From CAIWHR01 sp963726775 (GTDB taxonomy: Bacteria > Pseudomonadota > Gammaproteobacteria > Burkholderiales > Casimicrobiaceae): 64,000 nucleotides of DNA. The notes beneath the pieces are model-generated. The model worked only from the letters and a program-made list of their open reading frames with translations, made no database searches and was not told the DNA's origin. Below, in pieces: positions 30,913 to 39,230 of this stretch. The position numbers and the translations under genes are program-made. How positions within the stretch are numbered: the first letter of the stretch is position 1; every line of letters begins with the position of its first letter. The stretch spans positions 310,001 through 374,000 of the forward strand of contig CAVSDL010000009.1 in NCBI GenBank assembly GCA_963726775.1, given 5' to 3'.

Positions 30913-32571
30913 ATGTACCGCTACGACGATTTCGACAGCGCGCTCGTCACCCGCCGCGTGGCTCAATTCCGGGACCAGACGCGGCGCTTCCTTGCCGGCG
31001 AGCTTACCGAGGACGAGTTCCGTCCGCTGCGGCTGCAGAACGGCCTGTACGTCCAGAAGCACGCGCCGATGCTTCGCGTTGCGATCCCGTATGGCCTCCT
31101 CTCGACGTCACAGCTGCGAACGCTGGCGCATATCGCCCGCAAGTATGACCGAGGTTACGGTCACTTCACCACACGACAGAATATCCAGTTCAACTGGCCG
31201 CGCCTCGAAGACACGCCGGACATCCTCGCCGACCTTGCGGCTGTGGAAATGCACGCCATACAGACATCTGGCAACTGCGTGCGCAACACGACCAGCGACC
31301 CGCTGGCGGGCGTGGCGGCCGACGAACTCATCGACCCGCGCCCCTGGTGCGAGCTGATCCGGCAGTGGTCGACGCTGCACCCGGAGTTCGCTCACCTGCC
31401 CCGCAAGTTCAAGATCGCCGTCTCCGGAGCGACCAACGACCGCGCGGCGATCCTCGTGCACGATATCGGTGCGCAGGCCGTGCGCAACGAGGCCGGAAAG
31501 ACGGGCTTTCGCATTGTCGTGGGCGGCGGCCAGGGCCGCACGCCGATGATCGGCCAGGTGATTCGCGAATTTCTCCCGGCTCCGGAGCTGCTCAATTACT
31601 TCGACGCTATCCTGCGCGTGTACAACCGATACGGTCGCCGCGACAACAAGTACAAGGCGCGGATCAAGATCCTGGTGAAGGAGCTCACGCCGGCCGAGTT
31701 TACGCGGCAGGTCGAGGCGGAATGGGATCAGCTCCGCGACGGACCGGGCATCGTACCTCGCGCCGAGATCGCCAGGCTGGCGGAGTATTTCGCCGAGCCG
31801 GCCTATCGCGAGTTCGCGCGCGACAGCATTGCCCATCGCGCCGCGGTCGCGGACAGCCGGCCGTTCTCGCGATGGGCGGAGCGCAACGTGCGCCCGCATC
31901 GGCGGAAGGGCTACGCGATCGTCACGCTGTCGCTGAAGCGCACCGGCACCCCGCCGGGCGATGTGACTGCGAGCGACATGGATGCGATCGCCGCGCTCGC
32001 CGATCGCTACAGCTTCGGAGAGCTTCGCATCACGCATGAGCAGAACCTGGTCTTCGCCGATGTCGTGCAATCCGACCTGCACGGGCTGTGGACGAAGTTG
32101 AAGGCGCTCGGACTTGCTACCCCGAACATCGGTCTGCTAACGGACATCGTCTGCTGCCCCGGCGGCGATTTCTGCTCGCTGGCAAACGCCAAGTCGATCC
32201 CGATTGCCGAGGCGATCCAGCGCCGGTTCGACGACCTCGACTACCTGCACGACCTGGGCGACCTCGAGCTCAACATGTCCGGCTGCATGAATGCCTGCGG
32301 TCACCATCATGTCGGTCATATCGGCATCCTCGGCGTCGACAAGAACGGCGCCGAGTGGTACCAGATCTCGCTCGGTGGCGCGCAGGGCAACGACGCGTCG
32401 CTCGGCAAGGTGATCGGCCCGTCCTTCGCCGCCGCCGAAGTGCCCGAGGTCGTCGTGCGGCTCATCGATGTCTACGTCGAACGCCGCCACGCCGACGAAC
32501 GGTTCATCGATACCGTGCGCCGCCTCGGCCTCGAGCCCTTCAAGGAACGCGTGTATGCCGCAGCTCATTAA
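30913..32571 (+). CDS. cysI: Assimilatory sulfite reductase, hemoprotein beta-subunit type
   Basis: Six-electron reduction of sulfite to sulfide with siroheme and a 4Fe-4S cluster. The 552 residues contain two ferredoxin-like/siroheme repeats. Cluster ligands are C415 and C421 (CCPGGDFCSL) and C458 and C462 (SGCMNACGHHH), the last bridging to siroheme. Substrate-site residues lie in FTTRQNIQFNW and SGNCVRNTTSDP. The electron donor subunit CysJ is absent, as usual for betaproteobacteria, so ferredoxin or another flavoprotein probably donates. It overlaps the next gene by 17 bases. A TATAAG-like -10 lies at 30893-30898, suggesting a very short leader. Confidence 0.94.
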   Translation: MYRYDDFDSALVTRRVAQFRDQTRRFLAGELTEDEFRPLRLQNGLYVQKHAPMLRVAIPYGLLSTSQLRTLAHIARKYDRGYGHFTTRQNIQFNWPRLEDTPDILADLAAVEMHAIQTSGNCVRNTTSDPLAGVAADELIDPRPWCELIRQWSTLHPEFAHLPRKFKIAVSGATNDRAAILVHDIGAQAVRNEAGKTGFRIVVGGGQGRTPMIGQVIREFLPAPELLNYFDAILRVYNRYGRRDNKYKARIKILVKELTPAEFTRQVEAEWDQLRDGPGIVPRAEIARLAEYFAEPAYREFARDSIAHRAAVADSRPFSRWAERNVRPHRRKGYAIVTLSLKRTGTPPGDVTASDMDAIAALADRYSFGELRITHEQNLVFADVVQSDLHGLWTKLKALGLATPNIGLLTDIVCCPGGDFCSLANAKSIPIAEAIQRRFDDLDYLHDLGDLELNMSGCMNACGHHHVGHIGILGVDKNGAEWYQISLGGAQGNDASLGKVIGPSFAAAEVPEVVVRLIDVYVERRHADERFIDTVRRLGLEPFKERVYAAAH

Positions 32572-33805
32572 GAATCGCGCGATCGTCGCGGATCGCTGGA
32601 CGCTGCTGCGGTGCGCCGGATCGTTGGCCGACCTTCCCGAGGAAGGTCCGGTCATCGTTCCCGTCGCGCTGTGGATTGCGGAGCGTGACGCCCTGCTCGC
32701 CCGCGGCGACGCGGGGGTGTGGCTTGGACCGTCCGACGATGCGGCGGCCATCGCCGCCGATACGGTTGCGCTGCCGCTCATCGCGGTCGATTTCCCCCAG
32801 TTCACCGACGGCCGCGGCTATTCGACGGCGCGTCTGCTGCGCGACCGCTACGGATTCAAGGGCGAACTGCGCGCCATCGGCGACGTGCTGCGCGACCAGC
32901 TGTTCGCGCTCGCCGAATGCGGCTTCGATGCCTTCGCCATCCGCGCCGATCGCGACGCCGCGGATGCACTGGCCGGTCTCGACGACTTTTCCGGCGTCTA
33001 CGCGACGACGTCGCATACGCCGCAGCCCTGGTTTCGCCGTCGCGCAGCACAGGGCCAGGCGGGGCCCGACCGCGCCGATTTCGCTCGTCGGGTTGCGGAG
33101 GCGGTCGGCGTCCTGCGCGGTATTTCCGCGCGCCATGCGCCTGCCGTATTCGCGTCGAGCTTCGGCGCCGAGGACATGGTGGTGATCGACCTCATCGCGC
33201 GGCATGCTTTGCCGATCCGCGTATTTACGCTCGACACCGGGCGGCTGCCCGACGAGACGCACGCCTTGATCGATCGCGCGCGTGTACGCTACGGACTGCC
33301 GATCGACGTCTATGCGCCGGACACGCGCCTGCTGCAGGCGTTCGTTCGCGAAAATGGCGTCAATGCGTTCTACGACAGCGTCGAATTGCGCAAAGGCTGC
33401 TGCGCGGTCCGCAAGGCCGAGCCCTTGCGGCGCGCTCTTGTGGCGAAGGGCGCCTGGATCACGGGTCTCCGCCGCGCGCAGTCGGTCACACGGGCTGCGG
33501 TCGGGATCGAGGAGTTCGATGCCGTGCACGAGCTGCCGAAGTTCAATCCGCTCGCGGATTGGAGCGACGACGATGTCTGGCACTACCTCCGCACCCGCGG
33601 CGTCCCGTACAACACGCTGCACGATCGCGGCTATCGTTCGATCGGCTGCGCTCCCTGCACCCGGGCCGTGGAGCCTGGCGAGGACATTCGCGCCGGCCGC
33701 TGGTGGTGGGAAGCTCCCGCGCACAAGGAATGCGGCATTCACGAGCGGAAGCGTGTGCCGGCACAGCCGGCCACGGTCCAGCCCTCCGGCGCGGTGACGA
33801 CGTGA
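32555..33805 (+). CDS. cysH: DUF934-APS reductase fusion (adenylyl-sulfate reductase, thioredoxin-dependent)
   Basis: One uninterrupted frame of 416 codons joins two proteins normally encoded by adjacent genes. Residues 1-160 are a DUF934 domain (core PQFTDGRGYSTARLLRDRYG at 81-100, then GELRAIGDVLRDQLF). About 175-416 are a CysH-type reductase: SSFGAEDMVVIDL at 201-213, tandem C282-C283, C365 and C368 as 4Fe-4S ligands, and the catalytic C393 in KECGIH. The four cluster cysteines mark it as an APS rather than PAPS reductase, consistent with the lack of cysC. No ATG, GTG or TTG with a ribosome site is seen at the junction (33020-33110), so I read it as a real fusion. Function of DUF934 is unknown but it is always linked to sulfite reduction genes in betaproteobacteria. 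Confidence 0.92.
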   Translation: MPQLIKNRAIVADRWTLLRCAGSLADLPEEGPVIVPVALWIAERDALLARGDAGVWLGPSDDAAAIAADTVALPLIAVDFPQFTDGRGYSTARLLRDRYGFKGELRAIGDVLRDQLFALAECGFDAFAIRADRDAADALAGLDDFSGVYATTSHTPQPWFRRRAAQGQAGPDRADFARRVAEAVGVLRGISARHAPAVFASSFGAEDMVVIDLIARHALPIRVFTLDTGRLPDETHALIDRARVRYGLPIDVYAPDTRLLQAFVRENGVNAFYDSVELRKGCCAVRKAEPLRRALVAKGAWITGLRRAQSVTRAAVGIEEFDAVHELPKFNPLADWSDDDVWHYLRTRGVPYNTLHDRGYRSIGCAPCTRAVEPGEDIRAGRWWWEAPAHKECGIHERKRVPAQPATVQPSGAVTT

Positions 33806-34761
33806 ACGTGGACGTACTCGACGCGCGCGCGCGGACGCGGGCGGCGCCGCGGGTCGTGGCGCCCGCCGACGCCGACCCTCTGAGCTGGCTGGAATCGGAT
33901 GCAATCCACATCCTGCGCGAGGTTGCGGGCCAATGCCGCAATCCCGCCCTCCTCTTTTCCGGCGGCAAGGATTCGCTGGTGCTTCTGCGCCTTGCGGAAA
34001 AGGCGTTCCGCCCCGGTCGCTTCCCGTTTCCGCTATTGCACATCGACACCGGTCACAACTTTCCCGAAGTGATCTATTTTCGCGATCGGCGGGCCGCGGA
34101 GCTGGGCGAGCGGCTGATCGTGCGTTCCGTCGAGGACTCGATGGCTTCGGGACGGGTCGTCCTGAAGCATTCCGAGGAGAGCCGCAATCCGCACCAGTCC
34201 GTAACACTTCTGGACGCGATCGCCGAGTTCGGCTTCGACGCGTGCATCGGCGGCGCCCGCCGCGACGAGGAAAAGGCCCGCGCCAAGGAACGGATCTTCT
34301 CGTTCCGCGACGCATTCGGCCAGTGGGACCCGAAGAACCAGCGTCCGGAGCTGTGGAATCTCTACAACGCGCGCACGCATCCCGGCGAGAACGTGCGCGT
34401 CTTCCCGATCAGCAACTGGACCGAACTCGACGTGTGGCAATACATCGCGCGCGAACGGCTCGCCGTGCCGTCGATCTACTTCGCGCACACGCGCCCCGTG
34501 ATCCGTCGCGGGGCATCGCTCGTGCCGGCGACCGCCCTTACGCCTCCCCGTTCCGGCGAGACCGTCGAAAATGTCTCCGTCCGGTTCCGCACGGTTGGCG
34601 ACATCACCTGCACGGCAGCCGTCGCGTCCGAGGCCACGAGCGTCGCGGCCATCATCGCCGAAACCGCGGCGACGACGATCACCGAGCGCGGCGCAACGCG
34701 CCTCGACGACCAGACCAACGATGCGTCGATGGAGCTGCGCAAGAAAGAGGGCTACTTCTGA
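33802..34761 (+). CDS. cysD: Sulfate adenylyltransferase subunit 2
   Basis: The PP-loop ATP sulfurylase subunit making APS from sulfate and ATP together with the GTPase CysN. Product of 319 residues, with SGGKDSLVLLRL at about 54-65 (PP-loop), GGARRDEEKARAKER, and the C-terminal GYF end typical of CysD. The GTG start overlaps the cysH-fusion stop (GTGA); about 30 N-terminal residues precede the conserved part. It overlaps cysN by one base (TGATG). Confidence 0.96.
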   Translation: MNVDVLDARARTRAAPRVVAPADADPLSWLESDAIHILREVAGQCRNPALLFSGGKDSLVLLRLAEKAFRPGRFPFPLLHIDTGHNFPEVIYFRDRRAAELGERLIVRSVEDSMASGRVVLKHSEESRNPHQSVTLLDAIAEFGFDACIGGARRDEEKARAKERIFSFRDAFGQWDPKNQRPELWNLYNARTHPGENVRVFPISNWTELDVWQYIARERLAVPSIYFAHTRPVIRRGASLVPATALTPPRSGETVENVSVRFRTVGDITCTAAVASEATSVAAIIAETAATTITERGATRLDDQTNDASMELRKKEGYF

Positions 34762-36023
34762 TGTCCGCCATCGAGCGTCCGGAAGTGCTCGACCACGGCG
34801 TGCTGCGGTTCCTGACCGCCGGCAGCGTCGACGACGGCAAGAGCACGCTGATCGGGCGTCTGCTGTACGACACCAGGGCGATCCTCGCCGACCAGCTGGC
34901 CGCGATCGAGCGCACGTCGCAGCGGCGCGGGCAGGCGCTCGATCTTTCGCTCCTGACCGACGGCCTCGTCGCCGAACGCGAGCAGGGCATCACCATCGAC
35001 GTCGCCTATCGCTATTTCGCGACGGCGCTGCGCAAGTTCATCGTTGCCGATGCCCCGGGGCACGAGCAATACACACGGAACATGGTGACGGCTGCCTCCA
35101 CGGCACACCTCGCGATCCTGCTCGTCGATGCGCGCCACGGCATCGCCACGCAGACGCGCCGGCACGCGACGCTCGCGCACCTGCTGGGCATCCCGCATCT
35201 CGTCGTCGCGGTCAACAAGATGGACCTCGTCGGCTTCAGCGAGGACGTGTATGCCGGGATCGTCGACGATTTCGTCGCTTTCGCCCAACGCTCGGGCATC
35301 GAAGGCGTGCGCTTCGTGCCGATGTCCGCTCTGACGGGGGACATGGTCGTCGACCGGGGCGACCGGCTCGGCTGGTACGACGGGCCGACGCTGCTGCAGG
35401 TCCTGGAGACGGTCGAGGTGACGCAATCGCTCGCCGACGCGCCCCTCCGCCTTCCGGTCCAGTATGTCGCCCGCCCGATGGACGGCATGCCGCGCGGCTA
35501 TATGGGCCGCATCGAGTCGGGCGCGATCAATGCGGGCGACCTCGTCACCGTGCTGCCTTCGGGGCTGTCGACCCGCGTGCGCGAAATCCGCACGTTCGAC
35601 GGCCCGCAGGCGCGCGCCGGCCTGCACGCGCCGGTGACGCTGGTGCTCGACGACGAACTCGACATCTCCCGTGGCGACATGCTGGTGCGCGACGGCGCAC
35701 CGCCTTCGATCGAGAGCCGGCTGGGCGCCACCCTTTGCTGGCTGGGTGATGCGCCCCTCGACCTCCGGCGCCGATACGTCCTGCGGCACACTACGCGCGA
35801 TGTGCCCGCGCGCGTCGATCGCGTCGACCATCGCTGGAACGTGTCCACGCAGTCTCGCGAGCCGACACCGGCCGCGCTCGCGCGGAACGACATCGGTCGC
35901 GTTGCGCTGACGCTTGCGCAGCCCATCTTCACCGACCGCTACTCCGACAACCGGGCGACCGGCAGCTTCATCCTGATCGACGAGACGACGAACAACACCG
36001 TCGCCGCGGGGATGGTGCAGTGA
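34761..36023 (+). CDS. cysN: Sulfate adenylyltransferase subunit 1 (GTPase)
   Basis: EF-Tu-like GTPase activating CysD. Product of 420 residues: P-loop GSVDDGKSTLIGRLLYD, switch II DAPGHEQYTRNM, NKMDLV, then two beta-barrel domains. There is no C-terminal APS kinase (CysC) domain, fitting direct reduction of APS by the upstream reductase. The stop is overlapped by a 21-codon GTG frame. Confidence 0.96.
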   Translation: MSAIERPEVLDHGVLRFLTAGSVDDGKSTLIGRLLYDTRAILADQLAAIERTSQRRGQALDLSLLTDGLVAEREQGITIDVAYRYFATALRKFIVADAPGHEQYTRNMVTAASTAHLAILLVDARHGIATQTRRHATLAHLLGIPHLVVAVNKMDLVGFSEDVYAGIVDDFVAFAQRSGIEGVRFVPMSALTGDMVVDRGDRLGWYDGPTLLQVLETVEVTQSLADAPLRLPVQYVARPMDGMPRGYMGRIESGAINAGDLVTVLPSGLSTRVREIRTFDGPQARAGLHAPVTLVLDDELDISRGDMLVRDGAPPSIESRLGATLCWLGDAPLDLRRRYVLRHTTRDVPARVDRVDHRWNVSTQSREPTPAALARNDIGRVALTLAQPIFTDRYSDNRATGSFILIDETTNNTVAAGMVQ

Positions 36024-36085
36024 GCGAGGTGCATCCGTCGCAGGCGATGGCAGACGCGGTCGCAGCGCGCCTCGTGCGGGCTTAG
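36020..36085 (+). CDS. 21-codon frame overlapping cysN stop, possible gene remnant
   Basis: A GTG overlapping the cysN stop (GTGA), the same coupling used inside this operon, opens a 21-codon frame ending in TAG. Residues such as SEVHPSQAMADAVAARL are too few to identify. In related clusters the next gene is often cobA/cysG, so this could be the leftover start of a lost gene; it may also be chance. Confidence 0.2.
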   Translation: MSEVHPSQAMADAVAARLVRA

Positions 36086-36090
36086 CGGCC

Positions 36091-36861
36091 TTGGATCCGG
36101 CCTTTACGCTTTCCGGCTTCGTCGTTGGTGCGATCGTCGGCATGACCGGCGTCGGCGGCGGCTCGCTGATGACGCCACTTCTGGTCCTGCTGTTCGGCGT
36201 TTCGCCGATGACGGCGGTCGGCACCGACCTGCTGTATGCGGCGATCACCAAGGCGGGCGGCGTCGCGGTACACGCGCGCCGGCAACACATTCAATGGGGC
36301 GTCGTGGCGCGATTGGCGGCGGGCAGCATTCCCGGAGCGGTAGCCACGATCGGCGCCTTTGTAATGCTTCCGGTCGACCACGCGGCATTCTCCAGGATTG
36401 CGACGGAATGCCTCGGTGTCGCATTGATCCTCACCGCGCTGGCGATCCTCGGCAAGAATCGCATGCAGCGTTGGGGACGCCTCGCCGCGGCTGAATGGCG
36501 CGCGCGTTGGATCGGGCCGCTGACCGTGCTGGTCGGCATCGTGCTCGGCGTGCTCGTCACGCTGACATCGGTGGGCGCAGGCGCGCTGGGCGTCGCTGCG
36601 CTCTTTTTCCTGTATCCACGATTGCCGACGAAACAGATCGTCGGCAGCGACATCGCGCATGCCGTGCCGCTGACGCTGGTCGCCGGTATGGGGCACGCCC
36701 ACCTTGGTGTCGTGGATTGGAGCTTGCTCGGCTCGTTGCTGGTCGGTTCCCTGCCGGGCATATGGCTTGGGAGTTCGCTCTCCGCGCGGGTGCCGGAACG
36801 TGTGCTGCGCTCCGGTCTCGCGTCGCTGCTCGTGATCATCGGCGCCAAGCTCGCACTTTGA
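36091..36861 (+). CDS. TauE/SafE-family sulfite/organosulfonate exporter
   Basis: A 256-residue membrane protein with about eight hydrophobic helices in two repeats, each opening with the family pattern (GAIVGMTGVGGGSLMTPLL near residue 13-31, and VGIVLGVLVTLTSVGAGALG near 150). Family members export sulfite, sulfoacetate or related anions. Placed after cysN it may vent excess sulfite or move sulfate. No ATG is available; a TTG at 36091 gives the natural length, so the start is uncertain by a few codons. Substrate is inferred from context only. Confidence 0.85.
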   Translation: MDPAFTLSGFVVGAIVGMTGVGGGSLMTPLLVLLFGVSPMTAVGTDLLYAAITKAGGVAVHARRQHIQWGVVARLAAGSIPGAVATIGAFVMLPVDHAAFSRIATECLGVALILTALAILGKNRMQRWGRLAAAEWRARWIGPLTVLVGIVLGVLVTLTSVGAGALGVAALFFLYPRLPTKQIVGSDIAHAVPLTLVAGMGHAHLGVVDWSLLGSLLVGSLPGIWLGSSLSARVPERVLRSGLASLLVIIGAKLAL

Positions 36862-37036
36862 TGCGCGGCCGCGCGGGCCGGCTGCGCGCCCGTCGTACGC
36901 AAACCTCGTGGATTCGCGCCTCGTATGGGGCGTCACGCGCTAGAATGCCCATTCGCCCGGCGATTCGCCACGGACCGCGGACGCGAGTGCACGGCCGCGA
37001 ATCGTCGCCGTCCCCACCTGGACACCTCGGCGCACG

Positions 37037-37666
37037 ATGCCGCTTCCCCTGTTCGCGCTTCCTCCGCCGCAACAACGCGATTGGCTCGCGCGCATGCTGG
37101 CGCGCCCTGCCCCGTCATCCGCGAAGAATCTGTCCGACGGCTTCCGGCTGCCCGGCCGCGAAGGCACGCCCACGCCGGCGGCCGTGCTGGTGCCGCTCGT
37201 CAACCGTCCGCACGGCTTGCAGGTGCTGCTGACGCAGAGGAGCGCGGGGCTGCCCGATCATCCGGGCCAGATCAGCTTTCCCGGCGGGCGCGTCGAACCT
37301 GAAGACGTCTCGCTCGCCGCAGCCGCGCTGCGCGAAGCTGTCGAAGAGGTCGGGCTCCCTTCGGAACAGGTATCGGTGCTGGGCCACCTGTCCGACTACG
37401 AAACGGTGACGGGCTTTCGGGTGACGCCCGTTGTCGGCTGGGTCGAGCCGCCGTTTGCGCTGATGCCGGATCCGGTCGAAGTTGCCGACGTCTTCGAGGT
37501 CCCGCTCGCTTTTCTGCTCGACCCGGCGAATCAGCAGCGGCACTTCAGGATGCTGGGCGCGCTGCGCCGCGATTTCTGGGCGATTCCGTACGGTGAACGG
37601 TACATCTGGGGCGCCACGGCGGCGATGCTGCTGATTCTCGACCGCACGCTGCGCGCCAAGGGCTGA
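37037..37666 (+). CDS. CoA pyrophosphatase, Nudix family (NudL/YeaB type)
   Basis: A 209-residue Nudix hydrolase. The CoA-specific signature LLTQRSAGLPDHPGQISFPG lies directly before the Nudix box, where REAVEEVGL supplies the Glu metal ligands. Members cleave CoA or acyl-CoA to 4'-phosphopantetheine derivatives and 3',5'-ADP. It stands between a membrane exporter and a convergent lipoprotein gene, with no obvious operon partner. Confidence 0.9.
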   Translation: MPLPLFALPPPQQRDWLARMLARPAPSSAKNLSDGFRLPGREGTPTPAAVLVPLVNRPHGLQVLLTQRSAGLPDHPGQISFPGGRVEPEDVSLAAAALREAVEEVGLPSEQVSVLGHLSDYETVTGFRVTPVVGWVEPPFALMPDPVEVADVFEVPLAFLLDPANQQRHFRMLGALRRDFWAIPYGERYIWGATAAMLLILDRTLRAKG

Positions 37667-37680
37667 TGTCGCGCCGGAAC

Positions 37681-38085
37681 TCAGTATTTCATGGGCGGCG
37701 GCGCTCCCGCGGGTAGCGTCCGCTCCGTGGCCAGGGTCGACAGGATGCAGTCGAGGGCGCGGTCGGTATCGGCGCCGCCACCCAGAAAGCCGGAGATCCC
37801 GCTGCGATAGGCTTCGGCGGACGTTCGCCCGTAGTAGAGCTGCGACGTCGTGTCGAGGAAGTAGGTGTAGTTGCTGTCGTTGTCGGCCAGACCGTGCTCG
37901 AGCTGGTAACCGACGTTGCGCCCACCTATCATCAGCGGATTGCACACCGTGGCGATCTTGTTGAGGAAGGCATTGAAGCCGGTCGCCTTGACGTTCGTCC
38001 AGGCCTCCGGCGCGCAACCCGCGAGCGCGAGCGCGGCGGCGGCAATGGAAGCGGCAATCCAGGTCGTACGGGCTTGGGATTTCAT
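37681..38085 (-). CDS. Small lipoprotein of unknown function
   Basis: A 134-residue protein with a lipoprotein signal peptide: basic N-terminus, hydrophobic stretch and lipobox LAGC with the modified cysteine at C24. Mature residues include a conserved-looking stretch (FLNKIATVCNPLMIGGRNVG, then YFLDTTSQLYYGRTSAEAYR) and a second and third cysteine that could form a disulfide. I do not recognise the family. The start at 38085 is fixed by the signal peptide. It is convergent with the Nudix gene (14 bases between stops) and divergent from a hydrolase gene. Confidence 0.8.
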   Translation of the reverse strand: MKSQARTTWIAASIAAAALALAGCAPEAWTNVKATGFNAFLNKIATVCNPLMIGGRNVGYQLEHGLADNDSNYTYFLDTTSQLYYGRTSAEAYRSGISGFLGGGADTDRALDCILSTLATERTLPAGAPPPMKY

Positions 38086-38253
38086 CGAGGCTCCAGGACG
38101 TTGCCGGACCGCGCCGGCGCATCGGTCGCATTGTCGCCCGAAACGGGAATGCACGGCCAGCGCGGCTGCCCGCCCTGCCGGACCCGCGTTGACGCCGCCG
38201 GCCGTTTCATCGAGGATGCGCAGGCGGCACCTCTTGTCTCCCCGCTCCCCGGC

Positions 38254-39105
38254 ATGTCGGACACGCCCCGAACGCACGCGCTACAAAGCTTGAGTCCCCA
38301 CGGCTTCCACCGCGTCGTCTATTACGAGTGGGGCGAGCCGGAAAATCCGCGGGTCGCGATCTGCGTCCACGGCATCGGTCGCAATGGACGCGACTTCGAC
38401 GCGCTGGCCGAAGCGCTCTGCACCACGCATCGGGTGCTGTCCGTGGACATGCCCGGCCGGGGCGCAAGCGACTGGCTCACCGATCCGAACGATTACGTCT
38501 TTCCAACCTACCTGACCACGATCACCGCGGTGATCGCGCGTAGCGGGGCCGAATCCGTCGACTGGGTCGGGACGTCGATGGGCGGTCTCCTCGGCATCGC
38601 GCTGGCGGCGCAATCGCATACGCCTCTCGCGCGACTGGTCGTCAACGACGTGGGGCCGACGATCGAGCCGGCCGCCCTGGACCGGATTCGCGGGTATTTC
38701 GGAATGAACCCGACCTTCGCAACCTACGAAGAGATTGCACGCTACATTCGCGAAGTTTCGGCGCCCTTCGGCGCGCTTACCGATGCGCAATGGGACCACC
38801 TGACGCGCACCAATGTGCGCCGTCAGGACGATGGACGCTGGCGGCTCGGCTACGATCCGGGCATCGCCGTTCCGTTCCGTGCGTCCGCGGGACCGCCCGA
38901 TCTGTGGGGTCTGTGGGACGCCGTCCGCTGTCCGACGCTGGTCCTTCGGGGCCGGCAATCGGACCTGCTTTCGGCGGCTACTGCGCAGCAGATGGCAGCA
39001 CGAGGCCCGAAACCCGTGGTCGTCGAATTCGATGGCGTCGGGCATGCACCGATGCTGCAATCGGGGGACCAGATCGACCCGGTCGTCCGGTTCCTGCGCG
39101 CATAG
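38254..39105 (+). CDS. Alpha/beta hydrolase
   Basis: A 283-residue alpha/beta-fold hydrolase. The oxyanion motif is VCVHG-like (ICVHGIGRNGRDFD), the nucleophile serine is in VGTSMGGLLG, the acid is probably the Asp in GRQSDLLS, and the catalytic histidine is in GVGHAPML. There is no signal peptide, so it is cytoplasmic. The start ATG (MSDTPRTHAL) gives normal family length; a longer in-frame opening upstream overlaps the lipoprotein gene and is rejected. Substrate unknown; esterase or C-C hydrolase activity is possible. Confidence 0.85.
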   Translation: MSDTPRTHALQSLSPHGFHRVVYYEWGEPENPRVAICVHGIGRNGRDFDALAEALCTTHRVLSVDMPGRGASDWLTDPNDYVFPTYLTTITAVIARSGAESVDWVGTSMGGLLGIALAAQSHTPLARLVVNDVGPTIEPAALDRIRGYFGMNPTFATYEEIARYIREVSAPFGALTDAQWDHLTRTNVRRQDDGRWRLGYDPGIAVPFRASAGPPDLWGLWDAVRCPTLVLRGRQSDLLSAATAQQMAARGPKPVVVEFDGVGHAPMLQSGDQIDPVVRFLRA

Positions 39106-39230
39106 CCCCCGGTCCGCGCTCGACGACAGGACGTCGAAGTGGCCGAAATCTTGCTTCTTCAGACACCGCGGGCCGGCCATAACCGGGCTCCATCGCTTAC
39201 AATCGCCGTCGCGCCCGCCCATCTCCCGCC

